NCBI GenBank assembly: GCA_949128115.1
Contig: OX421967.1
Span: 8,236,070-8,300,069, forward strand
Reading direction: 5' to 3'
DNA length: 64,000 nucleotides
Source: Anaspis maculata
Taxonomy: Eukaryota > Arthropoda > Insecta > Coleoptera > Scraptiidae
How positions within the stretch are numbered: the first letter of the stretch is position 1; each line of letters opens with the position of its first letter. The position numbers and the translations under genes were made by a program. Under the pieces are notes generated by a model that saw only the letters and a program-made list of their open reading frames with translations, was not told the origin of the DNA and did not search any database. This document shows positions 1 to 10,831 of the stretch, piece after piece.

Positions 1-170
1 CTCTGTCTGCCCGCGGCAAACGCTACGAACGTCAACGACCGTACCTACTTCAGGTACCAACGTATAAACAAAACAAAGGGGGAATACCACAATATTCATA
101 AGGAATAACAGAAGACCACTGGAGAGACCTCAGGAACCATCAACGTCGGGGGCCGCATCTCTGAATGCGG
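1..170. other. No confident gene; short hairpin at 161-191
   Basis: I see no supported gene here. A plus-strand reading frame runs from the window edge to about position 107 and could be the tail of a retroelement ORF, but it is too short to assign. CTGAATGCGGT (161-171) and ACCGCATTCAG (181-191) form a perfect 11-bp hairpin with a 9-base loop, just before the minus-strand gypsy fragment begins. Confidence 0.4.
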
Positions 171-1640
171 TCACGTCAAGACCGCATTCAGGCCAGAATC
201 ACTAGCGTCCGTTTGAATCTGGAAAGATTTAGTAAAGTCAGGCCGTGCCATGACCGGTGCCGAAATCAAGTGTTGCTCCAACTGGGTGAATGTCCGGTGA
301 CAGCCCCGAGTCCAAACGAACTTTATGTCTTTCCTTAACAGATTGCGGAGCAGTTTGGTGAGCAAAGTTTGGTACAAATCGGCGGTACCAGCGAGCCATT
401 CCCAGGATCCGACGAACTTCCTCAACTTCAGATGGTGGAGGCAATTCTACGACGGATTTCACCCTTTCCGGATCGACACCACGAAGACCATGAGTATCAA
501 CCAAGTAGCCCAGGTAGCGAAGCTCAGAGCGACAAAAATAACACTTGTCTCTGCTCACCGTTAATCTCGCTTCCCTTAGACGATTTAGGACTCGGCGAAG
601 TATTCTCAAGTGGTCTTCAAAAGTCTCGGAAATGATGATCACGTCATCTAGATAAACGAATACTTGCTCTTCCAAACCTGGGCCCAGGACTCGGTCTATC
701 AGTCGCTGCCACGTTGCAGGAGCGTTGTGGAGCCCAAACGGCATCCGTTGGAATTGATACAGACCTCGGTCTGGTACAGTGAATGCGTCAATGGTTTGGG
801 AATCTCTTCCAACCGGTACCTGCCAGTAGGCACTTTTGATATCTGAAGAAGATAGAAAACGGCTTTTCTCAACCGGTCTGAGATTGAAGGAATGCAGGGC
901 AGGGGGTAGGCATCTCTCTGTCACGGCATTTACCTTCCGGTAGTCCACGCAAAAATACGCAAATACGCCAGGAGATTTCTTCACCATGACAATCAGTGAT
1001 GCCCGCGACGACGACGACGGAACCACCACTCCTGCCTCCACCATCTTATCCAGTTCAGCGTTGACGTACTGTTGCAAAGCTGGCAATAAAGGGTAGTATC
1101 TTTGCTTGATTGGGTCTGCTTTGCTCACGATCTTGTGTTCCACTAGAGAAGTGCATCCCAACTTTGCAGTCATGCCGGAGAGGACGTCAGACAGTAGAGA
1201 GTCCAGCCGCTCCTGCTGTTTTGGAGACAACATCGGCGAATCGGTAAGACCATGAGGGGAGTCGATCGCGGCCACCCGTACTCCACAGGCTACAGTACTC
1301 CACTCGTCCCAGGAGAGATCCAGGACAACTTTTATCCGGCGAAGGAAATCTGCCCCAAGGATTAGGTCGTAGGCCAGTGTGAGTACCACGACGATTTCAA
1401 AAATATTTCCCAGATAAGTCCAACCACAGCTCTGAATACTCCCTCCGACCGAAAGTGGACTCCATCCGCCAGACGACATCCCGGAATATCCTCTCCGGAC
1501 ATGTGCAACCCGATGCGTTTCAACGCGACGACACCACTCGGACCCACGCACGTCCTAGAGGCTCCAGTGTCCACCAGTCCCACGAAATCTGAAGATTTGA
1601 GAGCATAATATTGAACTTCAGTCCCCTGCAGAACAAATAC
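171..1640 (-). pseudogene. Ty3/gypsy pol fragment: protease, reverse transcriptase, start of RNase H
   Basis: Decayed pol of a Ty3/gypsy LTR retrotransposon. Reading on the minus strand, an aspartic-protease active site (DTGAS, near 1560-1580) lies in one frame. A 437-codon frame (238-1551) then carries the protease tail (LILGADFL) and a reverse transcriptase with RMPFGLHNAPAT (about 707-745) and the catalytic YLDD box (about 640-660). A third frame (171-425) holds the connection region and the TDAS start of RNase H. Two frameshifts separate the three parts, so no complete polyprotein can be made. Integrase and LTRs are not visible, and the copy stops near 171. The family-level assignment is firm; the clade is not determined. 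Confidence 0.9.
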
Positions 1641-2045
1641 TGTTCATAGGAATAACTTTTGGTATGGGAACTTTTTGTTCAGCAGAATCAGAAGTACACA
1701 ATACCAAAAATTCAGCCAAATTAACCGAGGAAAACTGGAAAATCGGCACCCCAACATTAGAAGTGGAAAATAATTTTTATGCCAAAATTCATAATTTAAA
1801 TCACAGAAGCCATCTGCATGGCTTTTGAGAGTAATCTCGAATTTTGTGATGGTAGATAGGGGATGGGGGTGGAGGAGGGGGTTGATATTTTTCTGTCAAA
1901 GAAATACATTTAGCATGAAACACAACTTGAAGAGAAACCAAATAAAAAGCTTTTATTTACGTCAGAATATCATTTTGAAGCCGTCAAAACCTCCAACTTC
2001 AACCCCCTGTGGGTGAAAAACTGTCCATTATTTGAGTTTAGAGTT
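1615..2045 (+). repeat. Dispersed repeat, copy A (pairs with 13270-13760 in inverse orientation)
   Basis: This block recurs, diverged and inverted, at 13270-13760. Shared landmarks are the stretch around ACACAATACCAAAAATTCAG (1694 onward), the pyrimidine/purine-skewed GATAGGGGATGGGGGTGG segment (1855 onward) and the AACCCCCTGTGGGTGAAAAA end. The left edge runs into the gypsy protease region in both copies, so the repeat may be part of that element's leader. No ORF. Confidence 0.7.
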
Positions 2046-2451
2046 CACGGTATTTGATAAGTAGCTTATGAGCTACAACGTATCAAAAATTCAGAGAATT
2101 TAACCGGGAGCCATTTTCCATAAGAATCGTGCGGGGTCCTTTCATATGTAGTTTAAGGAATGTGAAATAACGGTAACTTTGCAGTAATCCATGGAAGTTA
2201 CAAATTGTAAGTTCACCATCTCCATCATTAATCACAGCTCACTTTGCACTAGACTTAGACTTAAAGGTATAATAATAAAATGATAATAATGATACTGGAT
2301 ACTTGATGTTATTTTATTTATTTTTTAGAAACGCACAACTGTTACAGTGTTAAACAGCTGTTGGTACATTTTGATATCTGTCAGTGTTGAATCCATTATC
2401 ACCCACTTATTGGTGTTATAGGCACAGCAGCTTCCTTCCACGCTTCCTTCT
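2046..2451. other. Intergenic and 3' flank of the 2452-3619 peptide gene
   Basis: No coding signal. On the minus strand this would be the 3' untranslated region of the neighbouring small secreted-peptide gene. It contains simple AT-rich runs (TAATAATAAAATGATAATAAT near 2270-2290). Confidence 0.4.
2313..2322 (-). promoter_or_regulatory. Candidate polyadenylation signal
   Basis: TTTATTTATT on the plus strand reads as two overlapping AATAAA hexamers on the minus strand, about 130 nt downstream of the stop codon of the peptide gene ending at 2452. This is the normal arrangement for a terminal exon. Confidence 0.5.
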
Positions 2452-3619
2452 TTAGACTCTCACGATTTCCGGGACAGATTGCTCAATTTTCTGAGACTCG
2501 TGGATTTTAAGTAAAACTTCGGTTATGTTTTCGTTTCTCAGCCAGTACAATAGCTGTGATTTTAGAGCCGGGGGTATTTCTCTTGGGTTCAATCTCTTTG
2601 CTGGAAACGGTTTCGTATTAATTTTAATTTTTGTTTTTTTAAGGCTGATTATCAAGTGAACAACAACTGAACCATTACAGGAGACTTGCTGGAGTTTTTG
2701 ATCAGTAGGTACAAATCAAGGTGAGAAAGTTAAAGATGGGTCAAAATTTGCTTCAATTTCAGTATCTCAGGGTAAAAACATCCGGTTTGGTGAAAGCTGA
2801 TGGCGACATAGCTACAATGGATCGAGCAATCTGATTCTGGATTCTGGAAAGTCAGATTTGTTTCCAGTTTTGGAAATAATAATGCCTCCAATTCGTTCTT
2901 GGCTTTTGATCTCTATTTTGTTCTTTATTCAAATAAAATATCAAATTTTTTGCTGATTTGTATTTTTTTTATACAGATCCTGCCAGCGATGCTGCTTTTC
3001 CTTCTAGATTGACAAGAACGTGCACAATGGCGACAGCAAAAGACATTTCTAGTTCTGTCTTGATTGCGTGCGCATTCTGTAGTTACTGATTCTGGTTTGG
3101 CACTAGTAGCAACACGCAAACAGGTGCAAATTCGAAAAGTACACCTTTTTAGGCGTCAACATGACGTCGACCAAATTCAGATTTCAGCACCAAGCACAAA
3201 AATGTTTAATCTTGAACTTGCAGTGTTCCGTACGGTTGCAGTAATTCTAAGTCAGCTAGAAAAGCTGAGAAGGTACTTCTTCGGCATATAAAACAAGTGC
3301 GTTATATCGCGTTGGATCAACTTTCGCCAGTTGGATTATTTTCCGTGGGATATTCGCATTTGAAATGGGAGCAAATTTTTGTCCGCCCGCATTTTTTGAC
3401 GATCCGCATCTTTGGCTCGGTTATCAAAGCAAGTTATGAGTAGTTCATTGCCAAAATACTGTATAGAATTTATTTTTTCTTCCACATAAAATAATCATTT
3501 CTCTCACCAATATCCTCGCCAATATCATTTGAATAGAATGGCGTTCCTTCTTCAGGTTCTGGGAAAGCCGCAGATGCGGCCACTGCCAAGGCTAATAACA
3601 AGAAAAATTGGACGCGCAT
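2452..3619 (-). CDS. Predicted small secreted peptide precursor 1 (two exons, 86 aa)
   Basis: Exon 1 is 3508-3619 and exon 2 is 2452-2600, with a 907-nt intron (donor GTGAGA at 3507, acceptor TTTCCAG ending at 2601). Exon 1 encodes a clear signal peptide, MRVQFFLLLALAVAASAA, then an acidic stretch (FPEPEEG...GEDI). The exon junction creates an AKR dibasic site, followed by a cysteine-free 46-residue tail that starts LNPREIPPALKSQ and ends PEIVRV. The junction is phase 1. The start codon has A at -3, and an acceptor-like TTTGCAG lies about 48 nt upstream, suggesting a 5'UTR intron. The locus at 9544-10831 has the same architecture and phase. The layout resembles a neuropeptide, antimicrobial-peptide or salivary-effector precursor. 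I do not recognise the family, and function is unknown. Expression data would decide whether the splice model is right. Confidence 0.6.
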
Positions 3620-4085
3620 TTTGTTGAGCAGCAGCAAGCAATGAGAAATGGAAATTCAACTGCAAAGGTCTCACAAAAAAAAAACTTTTTACAGCCTATC
3701 ACGGTGACATTGTCAAACTGGTCAAAAAAAATTGTATAGTACAATAAAAATTTACTACGCCATCAAACGTTAACAAAATTCAATACTGCAGCAGAAAATA
3801 CAGGTACTATACCTACTTAAAGAAATGCAACTTTGTGTTTGTTCTCAATTTTTATCGTTATGCGTTTGTTCTCAATTTTTATCGTTCCGCAATCATTTTG
3901 GTGTGGATAAAGAAAATCAATCACTTTTCGATGTTAGGCTAAGGCATGTTGAGCATCAATTTTTGATTCAAAAGAAAAATATCGCCGCAGTTTGCGGTAG
4001 TTATCCCTGAAAAGTGCCAATTTTTTCCGATAAGCAGTTCAAACCCAAGCAGAGCACTCGGGTAGCATAAAGCAGTACAAAAATT
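3620..4085. other. 5' flank of peptide gene 1; no other gene seen
   Basis: AT-rich sequence without a supported ORF. It includes a direct duplication of TTTGTTCTCAATTTTTATCG (about 3837-3885). Confidence 0.35.
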
Positions 4086-4089
4086 TCAG

Positions 4090-4231
4090 CAATGCTGAAT
4101 CTGTGGTATAAACAATCAACCGAAAGGAAGGTGTTCATCAAAAGAACTCAGTCTGTTTTTCATGTAAAACACAGGGGCATTTAGCTTCTGCTTGTGAAAA
4201 CAAGGCAGCTCCTAAGAATAACAAGCACTAG
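4090..4231 (+). pseudogene. Gag zinc-knuckle fragment of an LTR retrotransposon
   Basis: From TGT at 4154 the plus strand encodes CFSCKTQGHLASAC, a perfect CX2CX4HX4C retroviral-type zinc knuckle, followed by a lysine-rich tail and a TAG stop near 4231. Upstream codons are open for only a short distance and no capsid region is recognisable. It is a remnant of a gag gene. Its link to the pol fragments at 171-1640 or 8505-8745 cannot be shown. Confidence 0.65.
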
Positions 4232-4835
4232 CGAAAAAAAAAAAATTGTTTATCAAGCAGTAGCGGAGATTGTGGTTGTTCAGAGAACCTTTCTCAATTC
4301 GATATCAGGTCCAAATAGTCGCAATTCTGGTCAAGGTCGGTGCTTCACTGAAGAGCTAGAATATTAGAGCGAAACACTGTGTCTACATCTTCCATTTCTG
4401 GAGAAAACTAGCACTTTCTCATATGTAGATACTTTTCATTTGAAAAATCATTTGTTCCGTCAGTGGAAACATTTCTACACTTCTTTCATCTTATAAAAAA
4501 AAATTGAGCTTCGTTTTGGACATAACTAGAGAAGGCCTAGTACCCACTCGAGCTGTTCACTATCGAGGATTCTCTCGGTAGTGAATCGAGCTCGGCCAAA
4601 ATCTAAGGTGGGAAGATTCAACTTGAAATTCAAGCGTTGACGTTAGACTCGCAACTTTTTCTCCCGTGTCTTTCCTCTGACAAGAACGTTACACACCCCC
4701 TTTCACAACCTATCCAGCAGAATATAGGTTGACAATCAAGGTCAGAAAACAGGGCGGCCAGAAATAGACTAGCATCTCCGAGCTTGGTTACTTCCTGAAA
4801 AGTTTCAAATTTTGGAGATACCTACGCCGTCCTGT
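4232..4835. other. No gene seen
   Basis: No coding or repeat structure that I can support, other than a palindromic segment around 4545-4590 (ACTCGAGCTGTTCACTATCG ... ACTATC/GGTAGTGAATCGAGCTCG). Confidence 0.3.
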
Positions 4836-6660
4836 TATGAAGCCCTCGATATGGATCACTCGAAATCTCTCAGAAAATCTCACAAAAATCTTCAGAAATC
4901 TCGTGAATATTTCGAAAATACTCACAGACGTTCTTGAAAATCCCTGGAAATTCTTCAATAATTCCCGTGATCTTCCAAAGCTCCTAGAAATCTCAAACGA
5001 ATCTTTGAAAATCCCCAGGTATTCCGCAGAAATTCACAGAGATGCATAGAAATTCTTGGGTATCCTCAAAAATTTCCAGAAATACCCACATATCAAAATC
5101 TCTCGAAAACTCCTGGAAGTCCCGTAGAAATCTCCAAAAATCTATAGAAGGTGTCGAAGCATTTTTAAAAATTTCATGGTAACTTTCAGGATCCCGTGAA
5201 AATCCTTAAAATTTCCTAAAAATTCCCATGGAAGCCCTTGAAAGTTCAGTAGAAGTCCAGAGAAATTTTGAAAAATCTCGTAGAGATCTGTAAAATTCCC
5301 CAGGAACCTTCTGGAAATCTTGAAAGTAAACCCGTGGAAACCTTGAGAGATCCCTCGAATTTCCGTAGGAATCTTGAATTCCCGTAAAATTAAGAAATCC
5401 TCAGATCTCTGGTTCTCCAAAATCTTGTACTTGGAAATATTTAAAAATTTCTAGGAATCCTGTGCAAATGTTTAGAATTTCTTTTCTGTAAAATTTCAAT
5501 AATCACTGTAAATCTTGTAGAGAAGTCCAAAAATATTTAGAAATTCCTCGAATTTTTGTAGAAATCTTGAAATCGTGTAGAATTTTTGAAAATCAATACA
5601 AATTTCTTAGAACTCCCAAGAATCCCCGTGAAACTCTTTTGAAATACTTGAAAATTTTGTAGCAATCTGGAAGTTGCCACAGGAACCTTTGGAAACTCCG
5701 TGAGTACCTTGGGGAATTACGTAGAAATCCCCAGAAATGCAAAAAGATCCTCAAATATCACGTATAATTCGTCGGGGATCCATAGAGATCTCACACAAGT
5801 CGTTATAAATTCTTGGAAATACTGTAGAAATTTTGAGAGATCCATAGAAATTTTTGAGAAAACAAATAATCTTAATAAAACTCTTCAAAATCTCTCTGAA
5901 ATATTTTTGAAATCCCTGGAAATCCTGTAGAAATCTGCACCAATCAATCGAGATTTCTAAAAATATTGAAACTGTGAGGATTTCCATACTAACCAACAGG
6001 AAGCCGTAGAGATTCAGCAAAAAATACTCAAAAATCTTCAAAACGTCCCAAATAAATCTTAAAAAGTTTCTGAATTTTCGGAAACAAACGAAGTCAAGAG
6101 AGGGAATGGAGTTGAGAAGTGGAAGAAAATTCTCAGAAATCTTGTGGAGATTTCGAAAGCCCTCAAAAGTCTTGTGAAGACATTCAGAGATCTGTGAATA
6201 ATTGTGGAAACCTTCAGAAAGTCCAAGAACATCGTAGAAATTTCTAGAGATCTTGAAAAGTCTTCGAAAATTCCATAGAAAAATTGGAAACTTTAGAAAC
6301 TCCATGCAAATCTCCAGTCTGTCTGTAGAATTCCTGAACGCAATGGAAATTACATGAAGATCATCAATCTCAAACTCTAAAGACACTTTCAGAAATCCCT
6401 TCAAATCTCTAGTGGACCAAGTAAAAATCTCTGGAAATTCCTGGAACTTTTGTAGGAATCTTCGTAAATCCATATAGCTTCCGTATAAAAATTCAGAAAC
6501 CTTTAGAAATCCACAGTGAATCTCCAGGAATCCTCAGAGATCTCTCAGGAATGTACAGCAATCCCTATAAATCATCACAGGATTGCTTAGAGATTTCGTG
6601 AATATCTCTAGTTATTCTGTAAAAATATCATGAGAATCTTTAGAAATTTCTAGAAATGTG
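4836..6660. repeat. Degenerate AGAAATC-type satellite
   Basis: Nearly 1.8 kb built from variants of AGAAATCY / CTGGAAATCC / TAGAAATTT spaced at roughly 10-30 bp (for example GAAATCTCTCAGAAAATCTC at 4862). Long frames on both strands here, rich in KISR or FRNF, arise from the repeat and are not genes. The array resumes at 7920-8190 after an inserted foldback, so it was one block of about 2.1 kb before insertion. Confidence 0.85.
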
Positions 6661-6661
6661 A

Positions 6662-7919
6662 TAGTCCGGGTACTAAAAGACAAATTCAAGTGAAACTCTG
6701 CACTTGGTGATAAAGTTTTGAAACTTGGCACACGTGTTCTCTGAATGACTCTCAACAAACCTGGATGTAGGGCAGACTTGACAGGTGGCGTATACAGGGT
6801 GAGAAATGAAGTTGGAAAATTAAAAAATTGTATCTGAAGAACCAAAGGTGCTGGAGTCTTGCAAATCACCATATTCAGGTGTAATTTAATGTTCATGAAG
6901 TTCTCCCAAACAGTTGTGGAATATCTTGTTTTTTTCTCTGAGATATTTTGAAAACGTGAAAATGCTCAAAAAATCGGCTTTTTGTCCATAAATCAGCAAA
7001 TTTTGAAGATTTTGAGGCGAAACTTGATATTTCTACATTGTGTGGCGTTGGAAATAGAATCAGATCAGGAGCCAATTTCTACGCCTCCCATTTTCAGAAA
7101 TACGATAGTCAATTTTTTGTTGTCTTCACGGCGGCCATCTTGAATGTTCCTGTGACTTAATATATTTTGAAACGGGGTCGGCAATTGTAAAGGAGACTTC
7201 ATTGGACCATTATATACAGAAAAAGACATTCTGAGACAGGAACCATCCTCAATGGAGTGAAGAGGACTATGAGATTTTAATTTTTGTTAAAAAAGTGTAA
7301 TATTTCATTTAGACGTCGCTCACAAAAAATTTTTGAACTGATGATAATGAATTTTGGCACAAGATCTCGAAAAAGATCAAGGTTTGGATTTCTGGTTGTA
7401 TTTCACTTCTGCAAGTACCACGTCACCCGTCATCCACACTGATAATGTGTTAAACCAAGAAAAACTATAGATTTACAGATTTCAACTCTGATTTTCGTTT
7501 ACGTAAAAATCAGTACGTTTCCTTGCAGAATGTCTTTTTCTGTATGTAATGGTCCAATGTGGTCTCCTTCACAATCGCCGACTACGTTTTGGAATATTCA
7601 ATTGCAAAAAAATTCAAAATGGCCGCCGTGAAGACAACAAAAAGTTGACTACCGTATTTCTGGAAATAAGAGGTCTAGAAATTGGCTCCTGGTCTTATTT
7701 CATTTCTAACGTCACACATGGTAGAAATATTAAATTGCATCATAAAATCTTCAAAATTTAAAAAAATAAGCATTTCAAACTTCATTTCTCACCCTGTATA
7801 CGCTACTTGTCAAGTCTGCCCCACATCAAGGTTTCTTGAGAGTAATTAAAAAAACGTGTGTCAAGTTTCAAAACTCAATATCACCAAGTACAGAGTTTTT
7901 TCCCTCAGTACCCGGACTA
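6662..7919. mobile_element. Foldback element inserted in the AGAAATC satellite
   Basis: Ends are TAGTCCGGGTACT and AGTACCCGGACTA, so TA target duplication is plausible. The arms are inverted copies along most of the length. Matched landmarks include TACAGGGTGAGAAATGAA (near 6794) with its complement near 7785-7800, and GGCGGCCATCTTGAA (7131) with TTCAAAATGGCCGCC (7612). The centre is near 7290. No protein is encoded. It is a non-autonomous, almost fully palindromic DNA element. Confidence 0.85.
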
Positions 7920-8190
7920 TAGTAATCCTGCTGAAATAACCGAAGAATCCATAGACATTTTTGACTATCCCCAACATTTTCAAAAAACTCCTATATAATC
8001 CTGTAGACATTTTTGGAGATCTTTGGAAATCCCTTAGAAATTCTCAAAAACCCATGGCAATTCTTGGAGATCGTTGAAAATTTTTGAAATCTCTTACGAA
8101 TCGTTATAAATTCGTAGATATCCCGTAGAAATCCTTGAGAATCCCTGAAAACTTTTGAAAACCTCGTAGAAATATCTAGAAAAACAAAAA
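7920..8190. repeat. Right remainder of AGAAATC satellite
   Basis: Same word family as 4836-6660 (CTTAGAAATTCTC, CCCGTAGAAATCC), showing that the 6662-7919 foldback split one array. Confidence 0.8.
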
Positions 8191-8504
8191 GGTTGATCGG
8201 TGATCAAAACGACACAAAAAACACTAGAGAGCTTGATGCGACTTCGATTGACTCACCAAGAGACAAGGAAACCGCTAGGCCACATGACGTAGAATATAGG
8301 CACAAGGGGGTTACTCAAAGTTCCGTTCAAGCTATGCCAGAAAACTTACTTACAACCAACTTTGAAGGATTATATCTTTGATTGGGCTGTTTCTGAATAT
8401 CGTTTCTGAGTGAACTCTAATTCTGCTAATCCTCTGTCGCCACTTGAATTTTTGTTGGATGAATCAGAAACATCCTGTATATTTGTATTTGGAATAGAAA
8501 AGCT
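8191..8504. other. No gene seen
   Basis: Unassigned sequence between the satellite and a gypsy fragment. Confidence 0.3.
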
Positions 8505-8745
8505 CGAGGAAAAGCTTCATCGATCGCCTCCAAAATTTACGCATCATGGCCCATAGGCGCTGCGTGAACACGAATACGTCGTCCATGTTGACCAACACGT
8601 CACGTAGGGCTTCATTTCCGGTCGTCGGTATCTGTCAAGGTGGCAGGCACAATATGCAGTCCGAAGGGCATCCGGCGAGACCGAAAGAGCCCACGTTTTG
8701 GCACAGCGCATGAAGCTTCATCGCTGACGGCTCCTGCAAGATTTG
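8505..8745 (-). pseudogene. Gypsy reverse-transcriptase fragment
   Basis: On the minus strand RRMPFGLHIVPAT (about 8640-8685) and, after a frameshift, NMDDVFVFT (about 8575-8605) match two neighbouring RT motifs of Ty3/gypsy pol in the right order and spacing. In-frame stops show that it is dead. The first motif resembles the one in the plus-strand fragment at 12660-13000 (LTDT follows it in both), so the two are probably related copies. Confidence 0.75.
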
Positions 8746-9245
8746 TTCATATTATATTGCATCGTCTTATCAAAAAAAACAAAAAAAACGGGGAGATGAC
8801 CTTGAGGAAATTACAATTTCATTCCACTATACTGGAATTGAAGTTATATGAAAAAAGTGCCAATAAGATAGTACTTTGAAATTAGGTGCTGATTTTTACG
8901 TGATCACAATTCAACGACCTTTCAAAATAGTATCTATTGAGGTGGCTCCCGGCGATATTGACTGTGAGAGGGAAAAACTAAGCAAGCTAAGCCAATTCCA
9001 ACGAGCAAATTTTGGAAAGCTTTTGGTTCAGCTGGTATATTGTATACCAAGCCACTTCGGACATGGGCAAGCAACGTACTTAAACTGGAGCTCCACCTGT
9101 GACGGCTTGTGACTGTTGGTATGTTGTCAAGGACTAATCTATCAACACATATTTGTGAGAAAAACGAGAGAAGTGCGCTCGGCTTTGTTTCATCTGTTGA
9201 CGGAAGTACGGTATGCCTAGAAAACTTTGGTTCGAATTTGCAATT

Positions 9246-9263
9246 TGGCGCTCAACATGGGTG
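9246..9263 (+). other. tRNA-Lys primer-binding-site-like 18-mer (1)
   Basis: TGGCGCTCAACATGGGTG resembles the primer-binding site complementary to the 3' end of tRNA-Lys(CUU) used by many LTR retroelements, with a few mismatches. It lies in a block that recurs near 10252, 10399 and 12367. Confidence 0.4.
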
Positions 9264-9543
9264 CTCTTTTAAAATTCTGCTCCGCGAGAGGAAGCTTTTA
9301 TTGAATCTGTCCTTGCAACATTCGTAGGATTAGCATTGGCTTTGTTGCGTCAGTGTACCAAAACGCAGAACCGCTGGAGAGTTTTGGTTTCCCAGATTTG
9401 CAACGGGTGTGGACATCTTTGGACAGTTGGTGATGAAGAGAATAATACTTCAACAAAACGCTACAAAGTGTATTGATTTTTTGAAAATGGTTTAACATTC
9501 CAATAGTTTTCATCTGGCTTCGACAATGATCATCATATCTTCT

Positions 9544-10831
9544 CTAGTCATCCGGGAACTTTTTCTTGGTGTCAAAAAGTATCCTCGCAATTTCCAGTCT
9601 GTCCTGCGCAGCAAACAGTGCTTGCAGCTGCATCCTGCCGTTCAAAGTTCTCGCCTCGCTGATCATTTTCTCCCTTTTCCTCAATTCAGATCTTTTTAGA
9701 TTGAGTGCCAGCGTTTCCGGAACTGAAATGAGATAAGCAGGTACGTCAGCTCCTGTTTCTCCTCCGAGCGATGGATTCACTCGTTTGTTTGCGGAAAACG
9801 AGCAGAGGCAAAAGCTGTGAAGTTCAAGGATCGCTTCTGAAGCGTGAATGAAGTCGAAGGCCAGGAAGAAGCAGCCGCCAGCCTCGAAGCCGCGAAGCCT
9901 AGGTCAAGACATTCTCAAAGGAGTACTAGCAAGAAGTCCCTGGTAACGCTTGACAAAAATCTAAAAGGAATAACTGTCGTGTCAAAAAATATGACAAGAT
10001 TTGGAGAATTGCTGAGCAAACAGAATCGGTTGCTCTGGAGTCAAAAGATTTTGAGTCGAAGAACACTGAAAAGAATCAAGGCCGGCTGGCTCAGCTGCAG
10101 AATACAAGACAGAAGAAAACTGGAAAGATGCTGCAAATGCTATGCCTCAGGCCATGAAATGAGAGCTTGCATAACTATTCGCTTTGTGAAACAATGCTGA
10201 ATCTATTGAAACACAGCAATAACAATGAAGGTTCAATTTTGCTCTGCAACTTGGCGCTCAACGTGGGCTGTTTTTAGAAAACCTGCTTTGTGGGAGAAAG
10301 TTTGGTTTCACTCTGTTTCTGAAACATCTGCTTTGTAGATTGGCCTTATCGCATCTGTTGACCAAATCACTGGGAAGCTTTAGTTTTGATGTACAATTTG
10401 GCGCTCAATGTGGGCCGCTTTCTGAAGACGAGAGAAATATTCTTACACTGTCAGTCTGAACGAATGCTGAATGGATGATATCCTATGATTTAGTCTCGAA
10501 AAACATTTTTACATTCTCTGTTTTACAGCTTCAGCAATTCATTCTCTATTTTTTCCAGGAACCATTCGAGATGTACCTGAAGCGATTTTTCAATCCTCGT
10601 GTTATGTATGACATGAAATGAAGCTTGCGGCTGCTTTTTGCCACTGTTTCTTTCCGGCAAACAGCGAGCAATTCGTTAGGTCAAATTATTCGGATTTTTT
10701 GGGAAAAGTTCCACATCGTTGTGGTTTTTCTTACCAAATTGTCGTTTTCCTATGCTTCCAGGTTCTTCATCTGGAACAATCTCAGCTAAGGCCAATGCCA
10801 AGGCTAACAGCAAGAAATGTATGACTATCAT
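9544..10831 (-). CDS. Predicted small secreted peptide precursor 2 (two exons, 91 aa)
   Basis: Exon 1 is 10735-10831 and exon 2 is 9544-9722, with a 1,012-nt intron (donor GTAAGA at 10734, acceptor TCTCATTTCAG ending at 9723). Exon 1 encodes MIVIHFLLLALALALA, a strong signal peptide, then an acidic spacer and GKR, a dibasic site that could also direct amidation of the spacer. Exon 2 continues in phase 1 and encodes a cysteine-free, charged, probably helical 59 residues ending KKKFPDD, with further LKR and RKR sites. The start, the FLLLALA core, the short acidic spacer, the KR site, the phase and the acceptor-like TATGCAG about 45 nt upstream of ATG all parallel the gene at 2452-3619, which suggests an old duplication. 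An AATAAA on the minus strand lies at 9297-9302. The intron holds antisense gag and PBS debris. Family and function are unrecognised. Confidence 0.6.
9844..10197 (+). pseudogene. Gag-like fragment with zinc knuckle (inside intron of peptide gene 2)
   Basis: A 118-codon plus-strand frame, rich in K/R/S, ends with CCKCYASGHEMRAC, a CX2CX4HX4C zinc knuckle typical of retroelement Gag or LINE ORF1. It lies antisense within the intron of the 9544-10831 gene. The N-terminal part is not recognisable. It may belong with the PBS-like sites 50-200 bp downstream. Confidence 0.5.
10252..10269 (+). other. tRNA-Lys primer-binding-site-like 18-mer (2)
   Basis: TGGCGCTCAACGTGGGCT is the best full-length match to a tRNA-Lys(CUU) primer-binding site in this cluster. 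The following text (AGAAAACCTGCTTTGTGGGA) resembles that following site 1 (AAAATTCTGCTCCGCGAGAG). Confidence 0.4.
10399..10416 (+). other. tRNA-Lys primer-binding-site-like 18-mer (3)
   Basis: TGGCGCTCAATGTGGGCC, 147 bp after site 2, again preceded by a GCATCTGTTGACC-type block as at site 1 (CATCTGTTGACGG, 9190). The spacing suggests a degenerate tandem unit of about 130-150 bp rather than separate retroelement insertions. Confidence 0.4.

Noticed and set aside
4836..6473. Long minus- and plus-strand reading frames (up to 240 codons) across 4.8-6.5 kb
   Set aside because: They follow the AGAAATC repeat and have the repeating composition expected from it. There is no domain and no splice or start context.
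9544..9722. Identifying peptide gene 2 as the CRF-like diuretic hormone because of an LEIAR string
   Set aside because: Only five residues agree, the position relative to the cleavage site is wrong, and peptide gene 1 has nothing similar.
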